Source: Crossaster papposus (lineage: Eukaryota > Echinodermata > Asteroidea > Velatida > Solasteridae). From it: a DNA stretch of 64,000 nucleotides. Position 1 is the stretch's first letter; each line of letters begins with the position of its first letter. Positions 10,726-21,320 of the stretch are shown here, piece after piece. A program made the position numbers and the translations under genes. The notes under the pieces are model-generated. The model was not told the DNA's origin, searched no databases, and worked only from the letters and a program-made list of their open reading frames with translations. Location of the stretch: positions 124,001 through 188,000 of the forward strand of contig JBAIAA010000523.1 of assembly GCA_037893245.1 (NCBI GenBank). The letters run 5' to 3'.

Positions 10726-12707
10726 TCATATCCGGCTTTGTCCAGACTCCGCTGGGTCCGACTTGGGTCTCTTTATGGCGCGTCTCCACTGGGCTCGGTC
10801 CTGGGCGTCCGTCGACTTGAGGCCCAGTAACTTCTTATCAGTCCTCACCACATCATGCCAGGTCTTCTTCGGCCTTCCCACAGATCTCGCCCCTTCCACC
10901 ATCATCGATGCTGATCTTTTTACCCAGTCACCTCCGTCCTTCCTCTCCACGTGCCCATACCACCTCAGCCTGTTCCTCCTCATCACCACCTTGATCGATT
11001 CCACCTCCAGCCTCCTCCTCAGCTCCTCATTGGACTTCCTCTCCCTCAGCGTCACGCCACACATCCACCTCACCATCCTCATCTCTGTCCTTTCCAACTT
11101 CTCCTCCTGGTCCACTCTCGTCGCCCACGTCTCGCTCCCGTACACTATCCTGCTTCTAACACATGCTGCGTACACCTGCCCTTTCAGGGGTGGCCCCTTC
11201 GATGTAAGAAACGAGGCCAACTCCCTGAACTTTGTCCAACCACTTATAATCCTAGCAGTCACCGCTGACTCCATACCGCCATCTGCATCCAGCGTGTCTC
11301 TAAGGTAGCAGAAACTTAATTTCCACCCTCTCGTACGACTCCCCATCCACCGCCAGGCCTTCCAGGTCAGATGCGGATGGGTGTGCCACTTAACCCCTGC
11401 ACCTCTTACACTCGAACATCGCACCTCTTGCTGCTATCAGGCTCCCCTTCACGCCGCTGCACCTTCTGTGGACCCACTTCCTGCATCTCGTACACTCCAT
11501 GGAGTTGGCCTGAACGCCCCTGCTACAGACGCCGCATGGCCACGCTCCGGACTGTGACACGACCCCCGCACCAACACCACCGACCATGATCTTTGATTTG
11601 GCTACATTCACCCGCATTCCCTTGGACGAGAGGCTGGCCCGCCACACTGACACCTTCCTGGCTAGCTCCTCCCTAGTGGCCGCCATCAACACCAGGTCAT
11701 CTTCGTACGTAGAGCAGCTTCCATGGCAGTCCTTCTTTCGCCTTTCTCGTCACCACATCCATCACGGTCGCGAACAGCAACGGACTAAGTACGGAGCCCT
11801 GGTGAACCCCGACCTCCACCCCAAAACCATCGCTGTTGCTGCCGTCCGTTCGGACCACACTACAGGCCCCTCTGTACGTACAGTGCCATTACAGCCTGGA
11901 CCAGCTGCTCCCCCACACCCGACTTTCTAAGGGCCCACCTAACCACCTCTCTGGGCACCCTGTCAAAAGCCTTCTCCAGGTCGATGAACGCATAGTACAG
12001 CTTCTTCTTCTTCGCCTGGTACTACTCCTGAAGCTGTCTTACGATGAAGATCGCATCAGTCGTCCCTTTTCCTAGCATAAAACAAAACTGCATGTCATCA
12101 ATCTCCACTTGCGATCGAATCCTCTTCTCCAGTACCCTCTCCACCACCTTAAATGCATGTTTAAGCAGTTTGATGCCACGATACGAGCCACAGTCCAGCG
12201 CGTCGCCCTTGCCATTGTACAATGGTACATGTATTATGCTCTTCCTCCAGTCTTCCGGTGTATGCCGTTGCACAAGGTCGTGAGCCACTCTACTCCCAGG
12301 TCTCTTGAAGCTCTTGTCATTTCAATCACTACTCCAGATGGACCAGTACTTGCCCACTTTCATGCGTTTCATAGCTCTCATCACCTAGCTCCTCGTTAGA
12401 GATCTGGCCACAAGTACCCTCCATGCTCCACCCTGTCACACTCCACGTCGCCGTCCCACTCGTTCTCTACGTTCAGCAGCTTTTCGTAGTACTTTCGCCA
12501 TACTTCATTGATGCCACCTATGTCTGTCACGATGTTATCACTTCCGTTCTTCACGCAACTAACCCCAATCACATCCTGCCTCTCCTTCACCATCTGCTTT
12601 GCAATCCTAAACACATTTTTCCTTCCTTCCACTCTCCAGTTCATCGGCAAACTCTTTCCTCTTGCCATCCTGAGAACTAGATACCAAGAACTAGAACATT
12701 GTATAAT

Positions 12708-12966
12708 GACCAAGCCTTCTCAGTCTCGGCCCCCACTCTATAGAACTATTTGCCTCAGGAAATTCGTAGCTGTCAATCTTTACAAACCTTCAAATGCCTT
12801 CTTAAAACATTCATGTTTAACTCAACTTATAATTAGAATGCCTGTTTTGTTTCAAGTGACTTGGAAATTAATTATTATTGTACAGTAACTTTTCTTAAAG
12901 CGCCTCGGAATATGTCTACATAGATAGATGGCGCTTTACAAATGCTTGTATTATTATTATTATTAT
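12708..12966 (+). mobile_element. L2/CR1-type LINE 3' end inserted in the older LINE
   Basis: On the plus strand this encodes a degraded LINE C-terminus (AFSVSAPTL, LPQEIRSCQSL, FKCLLKTFMF). It is followed by a 3' UTR with GGCGCTTTACAAATGC and a (TTA)n tail, the hallmark of L2-like elements. It lies antisense to the host LINE and separates its endonuclease from its RT. Confidence 0.75.
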
Positions 12967-12979
12967 TTTTCTTTCTGTT

Positions 12980-13263
12980 TCACAGAGCGCCAATTCGAAT
13001 CCCGGCCGTCGACACGTGTGTCCTTAAGCAAGGCAATTAAACCACTATTGCTTCGTCCTTCGGATGGGACGTAAAGCCGTAGGTCCCGTGTGTTGTATAA
13101 TGCACGTAAAAGAACCCAGAAAAACTTATCGCTAATAAAAGGGGTTCGCCCCGGTGTTTCTGGAGGATCACGATAGCTACCTTCTTGTGGTGATCCTGCA
13201 GGGCGTTGATCTTCACATCGTTGAAGTTTGCACTTTAAATGGAAGAAGAAGAAGAAGAAGAAG
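12980..13263 (+). mobile_element. tRNA-derived SINE, 5'-truncated
   Basis: It begins with a tRNA-like B box (AATTCGAATCCCGGCCG). It continues with AGCAAGGCAATTAAACC and CTTCGGATGGGACGTAAAGC and ends in a (GAA)n tail at about 13241-13263. No A box is visible. It sits directly behind the L2 3' end, inside the minus-strand LINE. Confidence 0.7.
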
Positions 13264-13583
13264 AACTGTACGTCACCATTTTGGATACCTCCTTCTTGAA
13301 AATAGTGTTGCAGATTACCATCCCTGTTGCGTCTCCAAACTCCAAAATCATCCTCTCTCCTTCAAAATTTCTCTATAACCCATAACCCATAACCCATGCC
13401 ACCGCATGCACGCCTTCATAACTATAGCTTCCATTCCCACATGCCCATTCAGGTCACTTCCGATGATTACTACATCACCTGCAGGGAATCCGGACATCGT
13501 GGCAATAGCTGCATCCCAGAAATCGTCCTCCTGTGGTCTGCCTGATTGCGTGGCATACGCTGAGATGATGTTCACCATACTTT

Positions 13584-13807
13584 CCTACAACCAATTACCT
13601 AACAACCACGCGCTCGGCTTCGCCACTCGCGTGCGTGGTCTCCCCTTCAAGTCGCCTGGGATCGCGGCTCTACGAAGCTGTCCAAGCCACGAAGGCCTTG
13701 ACAAAATGCTGTAAACTTGCCATATTGAGTTTGTTTGGGGCAAAAGTTTTATGACCTGATGCCCTTTGTGACGTCAACCATATAGGTGTTGAAAGCAATA
13801 ATTAGTG
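13584..13807. other. No gene recognised; flank of the Harbinger-like transposon
   Basis: Short GC-richer spacer between the truncated LINE 5' end and the TA at 13808. Confidence 0.45.
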
Positions 13808-13809
13808 TA

Positions 13810-13847
13810 AAGGGTCCGTCACACCATAACGTTCTGGTCAACGTTCT
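13810..13847 (+). repeat. Left terminal inverted repeat of the Harbinger-like element
   Basis: Thirty-eight bases, one mismatch to the reverse complement of 18388-18425, preceded by TA. Confidence 0.9.
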
Positions 13848-13857
13848 CTAAACGTTT

Positions 13858-14110
13858 TAATCGTTCAATTTTCGAGCGTTCTAGGGTGAGGTGGACCCAT
13901 CTGGCGTGTGGCTAACGTGTGACTAACGCATGACTAGCGTGTGACTTACGCATGAGGAGCGTGTAACAGCGACCAAGTAAGACACCCCTGAAAACTATTA
14001 GCGTGTGCTGACGTGTCACTGGCGCGCGACGAACGATTAGTCAACGTTAGACGAGCGTGTTGAGCGTGCGAATAACGTGTGAATAACGACAGAATAGCGT
14101 TTTGCTGGCG
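13858..14110. repeat. Left subterminal repeat zone
   Basis: Degenerate iterations of TAACGTGTGAC, TAGCGTGTGAC and AACGCATGA spaced by about 10-30 bases up to the MADF gene promoter. They are likely binding sites for the element's proteins (inference). TATAAA at 14135-14140 and the transcript start region lie between the zone and the ATG. Confidence 0.65.
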
Positions 14111-14195
14111 TGTGGGTTTTATAGTCAAACGGGTATAAAACGCGGGAAAATCATAGTGGATTCAGTTATTCTTCTGAGATTGAACAGTGAACATC

Positions 14196-15819
14196 ATGCC
14201 GCCAAGACGAAGAAAAGGTGTGAGGGGGGCTTCTGCTACTAGCGCTGCAAGTAAGAAGAATGCAAAGCCTCTTTCTCTAGCAATGTCTTCGGAACAACAC
14301 CACGAGGAAGAGCCCATCCGATGTGTGACACACCATGTGACACCCCCTGGAGACCCTGAAGACACCAATGAGGACGTTCCGACCATGGCAAAAAGAGTGA
14401 AGAAGCAGAGAAAGGACTGCAGGATCCAGGACCGGGCGGTGGAGGATAGTCTGGTGACAGAATACAGGAACAAGGCGAAGAGGCAACGGATACTCGAGAC
14501 CAAGGCCACAGAGCTGGAGATCGGGGTGGACCACCTGTGGACCTGGTTCAAGTCCCTCAGGGACATGTTCACAAGGCAAGTATTTATGTTTGAAATTATG
14601 AAAATGCTTTAAATAATTGCCATGACTTTAATAATAATGGAATTTATATACTTACCATATACTTACCGTATGCTTATAATATCTACCAGGTTGGACAAGA
14701 AGAAGAGTGGGGAAGGCCAGCAACAGTTGACGGAGAGGGAGACATGGATAAAAGCCAAATTTTGCTTTTTCCACCGTGCTGTCAACCACCGCTCGAAGCC
14801 CGTCCGGAGTGTAAGTATTGATGTGGATATTGACCGAATCATATAATTATACTACAATATTGAATAATAAGTGAAAGACAAATGTATGTACAATTGTTTA
14901 TTGTCAATTTCCAAACATGTTGTGTTTACCTGTGTCATTCCGTGTCTTTCTAGTTGAAGGCGATTATAGCCGAAACTCAGGGGGACCTGGATGAGGCTGA
15001 GCGGGCAGCGGCGGAGGAGAGGGTTGATGTTGACGAGTTTGCTGAGACCGTCCACGTCTTAGAACGTCAACCCACCCCAGCCCTGTCGGTGTCCTCTGAC
15101 ATGGAGACCCTCCAAAGGAAGGCCAAAGAGAGCGGCGAGATGGTGACGATGCTGCGTGAGCAACTCCTGCCTCCCGAGCCAGTCACCGAGAGGACCACCT
15201 ACACCGCCTACGTCAAAAGTGTGCTGCTGGGGCTGAGTGTAAAGGACTTTCGCCGGGCCCGGAAAGGCATCAACAAGGTTCTGAGGCCTTTCTGCGAGTC
15301 GGATTCAACCGACGACGACAGTGAGGACCGGTCTAATAGACCCCCGTCCAGACAGCCCTCGATTCAGTCATGGTTAGCTTAATTATTACCATTACTTTCA
15401 ATTATAACTAGAATTGGTGCGTTGGCCAAGCCAACGCGTGCTATATCCCGACTTGCCTCATTACTGAAATTGACCAATAGCTGGCACGAAAGTTGATCAA
15501 AAGTACAATTAGATCTAGTTGGGTCGGTTCAAACATTGATCAAAATCACTCGTCTCCACTCTAGAAAGTCATCTGACCATTTTCCTTATGGTGTATTTTC
15601 AGTGTCACTGGTGACACAACCTCGTCGCAACACCCCCAGAACAAGAGGCCGAGTCAGAGTCAGGGCGAGTGCCAGTCACAGCACGGAGGTTGGCAGCCAC
15701 CTCCCAGTGTGTGGGGACCGCCACCGCCACAAGCCATTTCGGTCTTCAACTCCGCGGACCCTGCCTACATGTCCCTGATTCAAGACCTGGAGCCCTGTGC
15801 GTCAAGTTATCAGAAATAG
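14196..15819 (+). CDS. Transposon MADF/Myb-SANT-like protein (4 exons, 378 aa)
   Basis: Exons 14196-14575, 14690-14810, 14954-15372 and 15603-15819 join in frame (380+121+419+217 = 1137 nt). Intron 1 has a GC-AG donor (AAG|GCAAGT); introns 2 and 3 are GT-AG. The start is the ATG of MPPRRRKG, with basic N-terminal residues. Roughly residues 75-165 resemble a MADF/Myb-SANT-like domain (RAVEDSLVTEYRNKAKRQ, WFKSLRDMFTR). A Glu-rich helical part and a Pro-rich tail (WQPPPSVWGPPPPQ) follow, ending near AYMSLIQDLEP. Without the last splice the frame stops at 15382 (SWLA), giving a shorter form. In PIF/Harbinger elements this partner helps DNA binding and nuclear entry of the transposase. Confidence 0.82.
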
Positions 15820-15826
15820 TGACTTA

Positions 15827-15966
15827 TTCATATAATTATACTACGATATTAAATAACAAGTGAAAGACAATTGTTTATTGCTTATTGTTTATTGTTTACC
15901 TGTGTAATTCCAGTTGAAGGCGATCATAGCCAAAACTCAGGGGACCAGGATGAGGCCGAGCAGGCT
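15827..15966 (+). repeat. Partial tandem duplication of intron 2 / exon 3 start
   Basis: Starting TCATATAATTATACTAC, this copies 14838-15008, including the intron 2 acceptor and the first codons of exon 3 (GTTGAAGGCGAT, AAAACTCAGGG, ATGAGGCCGAGC). It follows the stop codon of exon 4 and ends in a TAA, so it adds no coding sequence to the predicted main form. Confidence 0.8.
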
Positions 15967-16096
15967 TTAATACTTGTGTGAATGTGTGATTATGATTATT
16001 ATTTCCTTTAATTGTTTAATCTTATATTGATTTACTGTTATTATTACTGTGATTTACGAAATAACGGGTGTTATTCCTGGGGTTTTATGTTATTAA

Positions 16097-16145
16097 AATA
16101 AATGATTTAAATTTGACACTGAATTTGTCTTTCTTAATATTTATT
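16097..16145. terminator. Convergent polyadenylation signals
   Basis: AATAAA on the plus strand (16097-16102) lies 278 bases after the MADF stop. AATAAA on the minus strand (TTTATT at 16140-16145) lies 43 bases after the transposase stop. The two genes therefore end tail-to-tail with overlapping termination regions. Confidence 0.6.
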
Positions 16146-16187
16146 GTTAGAAAACATCCACACACATTGTCCATGTCACAAGAGTCT

Positions 16188-17889
16188 TCATATCATATCC
16201 ATCTGCCATGGAACAGCACCAGCTTCCGAGTTACACCAGTGTTTTAGGAGGTTCCTCTGGCGCTTCCCCTGTCTGTTATCCACGTTGGGCCCTCTGACAT
16301 TGACGATGTCCTCCAGATTGCGCTGTGTTCTCCATTGTCCAGGAATCACTTGATGATTGTCGTCCTCACAGTCCATGCGAATGTTCTGCTGACGTGGATA
16401 CCTCATACGCATGAGATTGTGCAAACACATGCACGTGGTAACGATGAGCCTTACGGTTGCGGGAGCATGGTTCATGGTGGTGAGGAGTACCTGGAACCTA
16501 TTGGCAAGGATGCCAAAGGCATTCTCGACCACACGACGTGCCCTTGACAGCCTGTAGTTGAATATCCTCTCGTCATCGATCATTCCACGGTGCGAGTACG
16601 GCTTCATCATGTTAGACCTCAAGGCGAACGCGTCGTCACCGATGAGGTAGTACGGCACATCCTCGTTGTCGTTGGGCAGGGGTTCAGCTGGTGGGAAGCC
16701 GATGGAGCCATCATCGATGCAGTCTTTCAGCTCAGACCCGTTGTAGATTTGTGCGTCGGATGCTGCTCCTTTCCCTGAAAAACACAAATTACATCAACAT
16801 AAACATACAGTACAAAAAGCAACTACAAATAATAACACCAGAAATAACCTAATTCAATCTCAATTAAAGACATTATGTGAAGTTATAGTTACCAACCTAC
16901 TGGGAGGTGTTCATGGATTTGAAATACCTGAGCACGTGCGATTCGTGACACCGAGAAAGCGCAGCGGGCGAGGTGTTACCGCACGAGCGTATTATTGTAA
17001 GAATACAATATAATTTGCACTTGCTCAGGTATCACTTACTTACCAATTACTTACCATACCTCTCCTCGTGCAGCTATTGAATAAGTTGGTTACTAACCTG
17101 TATAGAACAAAAGAGTCATGAACACTTACCACCAACATCTCCCCAGATGAACTTGTAATCTGCGTCCACCAGGGCCATCATCACCACAGAGTAGAATCCC
17201 TTGTAGTTGTAGTAGGTTGATCCTGTAGAGTTAGGGCATCTACAGGCAACATGTTTTCCGTCTAGAGCACCGCAACAGTGAGGGAAGTTCCACTTTGTCC
17301 TGAACTGGTTGGCAATCTCACGCCAGGCTTCAGGAGTGCTTGGAGGGGTCATCACCTCATCCAGATACTCGTCAACGATCGCATGGCACACTTCACGGAC
17401 GAGGACGGAGATTGTGTTGGATGGAACGCGCCACCCAAACTTCATGTCAGCATATTTAGATCCAGAGGCCAAATGTCGCAGTGTCACCGCCAGTTTCAGG
17501 CCAGGTTCGAGGGGCTCTCGGTAGAAGGTGTGCTGCTTCGTCAATCTGCCTCTGACACGCTCAAGGATCTCATCAAACATTTCAGGTGGCATGCGCATAA
17601 AGTTCGTGAAGGAACTGGGGTCCTCCCGGCGAAGCTCAACCATGAGTTGGTCGTACATTCCAAACTCTTTGCGCCTCAAGATCCATGATTTAGTCCAGCG
17701 CTGTCGTCTTCGGCGGGGTCGTCTTCGGCGGGGTCTTCTTCTCTGCGGGCGAGGTCCCTCGATGTGCTCAGCTATGTTCAAGTTCAGTACATCTACTTCA
17801 TGCTGGGCTATAGCAAGCATATATACCCTCCTTAGTCTTTCTGGAGCCTCCATAGTGGGCCGGTGTTCTCTACGGTAGCCCAAAATCAA
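16188..17889 (-). CDS. HARBI1-like DDE transposase (2 exons, 448 aa)
   Basis: Exons 17889-17130 and 16774-16188 join in frame (760+587 = 1347 nt) across a GT-AG intron (GGTG|GTAAGT; TTTTTCAG|GG). An Arg-rich N-terminal patch (about residues 50-65; PRRRRPRRRR) may be a nuclear or DNA-binding segment. The catalytic core is DDE_Tnp_4 type: CGALDGKHVACRCP holds the first Asp, ALVDADYKFIWGDVG the second, then YLIGDDAFAL, and RARRVVENAFGILANRFQVL carries the Glu. No stop or frameshift interrupts it, and the length is in the usual range for HARBI1-type transposases. The second-Asp block is split from the C-terminal part exactly at the intron. Confidence 0.93.
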
Positions 17890-17924
17890 CTGAACCCTGC
17901 TTAAAAAGCCTCGGTTTATATACC

Positions 17925-18385
17925 CACGTGCATGGACGTTCGGGAAACGCTCAAATGACGCTCATTGGACGCCATATGACGTTCGTTTGACGTTAGTCAC
18001 ACGCTGCGTGCGCTAGGGGTCCGTTCAGTGGTCGTTGACAGGTCGCCAGTGAGTCGTTCACTGCAAACCAAACGATTAATAACAACCAAGTAACGCTAGG
18101 GTAACGACTGACTAACGATAGCCGAACGCGTACAACGTTCAGCGAACGTTAGTAAAACGTTCCACGAACGTTCTTTAGCGTTCTCCAGCGTTTAAAATTA
18201 AACGTTGAAGAACGCTGGTCTCCATGAGAACTTTTGTGCATGTTCAAAACTTTTTTTTCGGACCAGCGTTCTCCGCCGATCACCGACGATCACCGACGAT
18301 TACCAGCGTTCACCAGCGTTCACACAACGCTCTTCTGGCGCTATACCAGCGACCATGGACGATAACCAACGTTTCCTCAAACGTC
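17925..18385. repeat. Right subterminal repeat zone
   Basis: Dense ACGTTC/ACGCTC/CAGCGTT words, including back-to-back GATCACCGAC repeats at 18278-18302 and CAGCGTTCAC pairs at 18304-18323. The zone occupies the space between the transposase start and the right terminal repeat. Confidence 0.65.
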
Positions 18386-18387
18386 AT

Positions 18388-18425
18388 AGAACGCTGACCA
18401 GAACGTTATGGTGTGACGGACCCTT
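18388..18425 (-). repeat. Right terminal inverted repeat of the Harbinger-like element
   Basis: Inverted partner of 13810-13847; followed by TA at 18426-18427. Confidence 0.9.
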
Positions 18426-18427
18426 TA

Positions 18428-19699
18428 CCGAGTGAATATAGGCCCTTATATTTTATATAGTTCTTTTTGATTTTCTATATTCTTTTTGTAGTTAGCCACT
18501 TTTTGTGTATTTTACATTTCATTTACGATGATACTAAAACCTTTAAGATTTTCCTGTTTATTTTATACTAACATTTAAGATTCCCTTTAATTCAAAAGCT
18601 TGCTGCCAGAGCCATCAATTTGACCACAGTTAGAGCGCTATTAAATCTCAGGGTCTTACTCGAATTCGTGCGGTTTGGACTCTTAACATCGGCTTTGATC
18701 GATCGTGGTCTGATGACGTGGATATCGGATGAGTACTGGCCAATAATAAGGTTATTGTCCTCACGAAAAAGTTTAACGGTTGTTCGAGACAGGGCTGGGC
18801 ACTTTGTGTTGGGACATGCTCTGTGCTAGTCATGCCAGTTGGCAGCTGCAATCTCCTCCATTAAAAGCTTGCGCTGGACTTGTTCAGGTTCATCTCTAGC
18901 CAACTTAGCAGGTACAATAATCGGCTTTCTTTTATACTTGTAATTTTATTAAGCATTAGTTTATACGTTTAGTTCTTTTAATTGTGTGATTTTGAAATAT
19001 TGCGGTTTGTAAAGTGATATTTCTCTCATGTTGGATTAATGTCATTGTTCCTTGAATCTTTGATGATAAAAGATGAAGTAAATTTAATCCCAGTCTGATT
19101 GCAAGGATGTTTTCTCGAGTCAATGGAGAATATCGTCTTATTCTTAAAGCGACAGTTAAGTACAGCGCCCATGCAACGCGTGTTGAGTTACGGACTGCTG
19201 ATGAAACTGTACATTCTTTTCGTGTTTATATAACTCAACATACCGGCATATACATAGGCCTACCTAGGACGTTTTCCTCTCAGGTACTTCTCCCGAGTCC
19301 AGTGGGTACTTCTACCGGCCAACTGCTGCCCGGGAAAACGTCCCTGGTCACTTTTCCCTAGACGATAAGTCCAGTGCGAACAGCGCGACTCGGTAAAGCG
19401 TCCTAAGAAAACGTCCACCTGGCCCTCCAGTGCAAGGTCACGCTATACAAGGCACTGCGCATGCGCTCTTTGCATTGTTTACATGCGGGCACGCTGATAC
19501 ATGCAAATCGCATCGTGATCACATTCGCACGTGGTTCTGCAAATTCAAGCCGTGATTTGCATTGGTGTTATATTTTAACACCGACTGGTCAGTAAATGAC
19601 TTACAAATGTTAAAATGTATTTTAAAGTTTATTACTGGTTTTATTTTGCATACCTTAATTGTAATTACTAGTCAAAAGTACCCGTGGGTGTAATATATG
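18428..19699. other. No gene recognised
   Basis: AT-rich sequence with no supported gene. Around 19265-19415 short inverted words (GACGTTTTCC; GGAAAACGTCC) may mark a small eroded MITE. Confidence 0.45.
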
Positions 19700-20373
19700 A
19701 CCGGAAGAAGGGAAGTTGGGGATGGGGTGACGTACCCGTACCCGTACCCGTAAGTTTGGGCGAGATCGGACCAAGGACTTGGGAGGAGTAGCGAAAAACG
19801 AACATTTGACCTTTGACCCCAGTGACCTTGACATATGACCGGAAGAAGGGAAGTTGGGGATGGGGTGACGTACCCGTACCCGTAAGTTTGGGCGAGATCG
19901 GACCAAGGACTTGGGAGGAGTAGCGAAAAACGAACATTTGACCTTTGACCTTTGACCCCAGTGACCTTGACATATGACCGGAAGAAGGGAAGTTGGGGAT
20001 GGGGTGACGTACCCGTACCCGTAAGTTTGGGCGAGATCGGACCAAGGACTTGGGAGGATTAGCGAAAAACGAACATTTGACCTTTGACCTTTGACCCCAG
20101 TGACCTTGACATATGACCGGAAGAAGGGAAGTTGGGGATGGGGTGACGTACCCGTACCCGTAAGTTTGGGCGAGATCGGACCAAGGACTTGGGAGGAGTA
20201 GCGAAAAACGAACATTTGACCTTTGACCCCAGTGACCTTGACCTTTCCAAAAATGAACCCCTCAAGGGCAATTCTGGGGTGAACTTACATCCACCCACCA
20301 AGTTTGGGCGAGATCGGACCAAGGACTTGGGAGGAGTAGCGAAACAAACAGACAAACAGACAGACAGACAAAC
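19700..20373 (+). repeat. 139-bp tandem array ending in a (CAGA)n tail: LINE-type 3' end
   Basis: CCGGAAGAAGGGAAGTTGGG begins at 19701, 19839, 19978 and 20117, giving three spacings of 138-139 bp, then a diverged last unit to about 20340. Each unit holds AAGTTTGGGCGAGATCGGAC and GGGAGGAGTAGCGAAA. The array ends in AAACAGACAGACAGAC. A GAGATCGG...TAGCGAAACAGACAGACAG ending is typical of RTE-like LINE 3' tails, so this is probably a 3' UTR whose unit was multiplied. No RT is attached. Frames across it on the minus strand are repeat artefacts. Confidence 0.8.
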
Positions 20374-20544
20374 GTTGCTCGAATTATAGTATGATGATTT
20401 TGTTTATTTCTTATGTTATTCACAGGTTTTTTTATTTAGCCGTGTTCTATTAAAGTACATGCCACTGCATCCTGGTTTCTGTGTGCCTGATCCTTGATCG
20501 TAAAAATATGGCTCACATTAGTTTCGCTTAATAATTAGGCCACG

Positions 20545-20830
20545 TAGAGGCTGCTTTTTTCTCCCCTAACTGGTTTTTGCAACTGTTATTTTGCAACTGT
20601 TTTTTTTGCAACTGGTTTTTGCAACTGTTTTTTCATCATATCCGGCTTTAAGTCGCTTGCCCAGACTCCACTGGGTCCGACTTGGGGTCTCTTTATGGCG
20701 CGTCTCCACCGTGCTCGGACCTACTAGGCGTCCGTCGACTTGAGGCCCAGTAATTACTTCATATCAGTCCTCACCACATCATGCCAGGTCTTCTCGTTTT
20801 TTTGCAACTGGTTTTGCAACTGGTTTTGCG
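20545..20830 (-). mobile_element. Second copy of the 10.7-kb LINE 3' end
   Basis: AGAGGCTGCTTTTTTCTCCC, GCAACTG-T-run repeats and the block TCCGACTTGGGGTCTCTTTA through CATCATGCCAGGTCTTC match 10613-10867 closely. Only the last stretch of the ORF plus tail is present, the usual 5' truncation. Confidence 0.85.
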
Positions 20831-20959
20831 GAAGTGGGGAGGGGGATGTTGGTTCTTGGCAATAGGTATTTTTTATTAAATCAAGTTGGAGAAAATCTGC
20901 TGTCTGTTGATAATGTTGGGGATGTAATTAGACTTTTAAAGAATTTTTAATTTGTTTCC

Positions 20960-21320
20960 TGTTCACTTGACCGGTTGGTACGTAACTGGTTTCAACAATG
21001 GGTTTTAACTGGTTATTGTTAATAAGAAAGACAGGTTGGCAATTGGTTCCTTCAACTGGTTTGAACTGTTTCCTATTGTCGCCACAAGAATGATCAGCTG
21101 GTAACTGGTTCCTGCAACTGGTTTAAACTGTTTCCTATTGTCGCAACAAAAATTACCAGTTGGTACTGGTTCTTTCAACTGCTTACAACAGGTTTAAACT
21201 GTTTTTTGTTGAATACAGTTGAGCTACCATTTGATGCCAGTTGATTCCATCACGTACCAGTTGGATACCACGGTTAATTCCAGTTCAAAAGTTTAACTGG
21301 TTTCAACTGGAATTTTTACC
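20960..21320. repeat. Degenerate AACTGGTT-rich repeat
   Basis: Diverged units such as CAACTGGTTTAAACTG and TTTCCTATTGTCGC recur (21054-21083, 21115-21145) with scattered ACTGGTT/CCAGTT words. It adjoins the LINE tail and may be diverged tail repeat, but the long unit is different. Confidence 0.5.

Larger units (their letters stand above)
10726..13583 (-). mobile_element. Non-LTR retrotransposon (endonuclease + RT), interrupted and decayed
   Basis: Minus strand, 5' to 3': an APE-type endonuclease piece (VNIISAYATQ, IIGSDLNGHVG at 13578-13345, continuing to about 13264), then after an insertion a linker (12713-12396) and RT (SYRGIKLLKHAFKVVERVL near 12170; YAFIDLEKAFDRVPREVV near 11990; YEDDLVLMA near 11700). 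A Cys-rich PHD-like finger follows (CGVCSRG, CTRCRKWVHRRCSGVKG, CKRC at about 11540-11395). The C-terminal region has YGSETWA and RLRWYGHVERKDGGDW (to 10726). Frameshifts separate the pieces, so it is not functional. The 3' tail is the 14-bp repeat. The clade is uncertain. Confidence 0.85.
13810..18425. mobile_element. Apparently intact autonomous PIF/Harbinger-ISL2EU-like DNA transposon
   Basis: The ends are inverted copies over 38 bases with one mismatch, starting AAGGGTCCGTCACACC, flanked on both sides by TA (13808-13809, 18426-18427). Inside are two convergent genes: a spliced MADF/Myb-like protein (+, 14196-15819) and a spliced DDE transposase (-, 16188-17889). Both are open along their whole predicted coding length. 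Subterminal regions carry many ACGTT/GTGTGAC words. Two proteins, a HARBI1-like DDE enzyme plus a Myb/SANT-type partner, are the standard PIF/Harbinger set. The 2-bp TA flank, rather than 3-bp TWA, fits ISL2EU-like relatives better, though TA could also be part of the terminal repeat. Confidence 0.9.

Noticed and set aside
10142-10820. Long repetitive open frames on both strands (KNSCKKTVAKKQL and CFFATVFLQLF types)
   Set aside because: They are translations of a 14-bp tandem repeat in a LINE tail, open in several frames at once.
13380-13410. ATAACCC repeats as an interstitial telomere
   Set aside because: Only about three units, not TTAGGG-exact, and inside LINE endonuclease sequence.
19655-20355. 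Repetitive minus-strand frames with LGPISPKLTGTGTSPHPQLP-type units
   Set aside because: They arise from the 139-bp tandem array and have no independent support.
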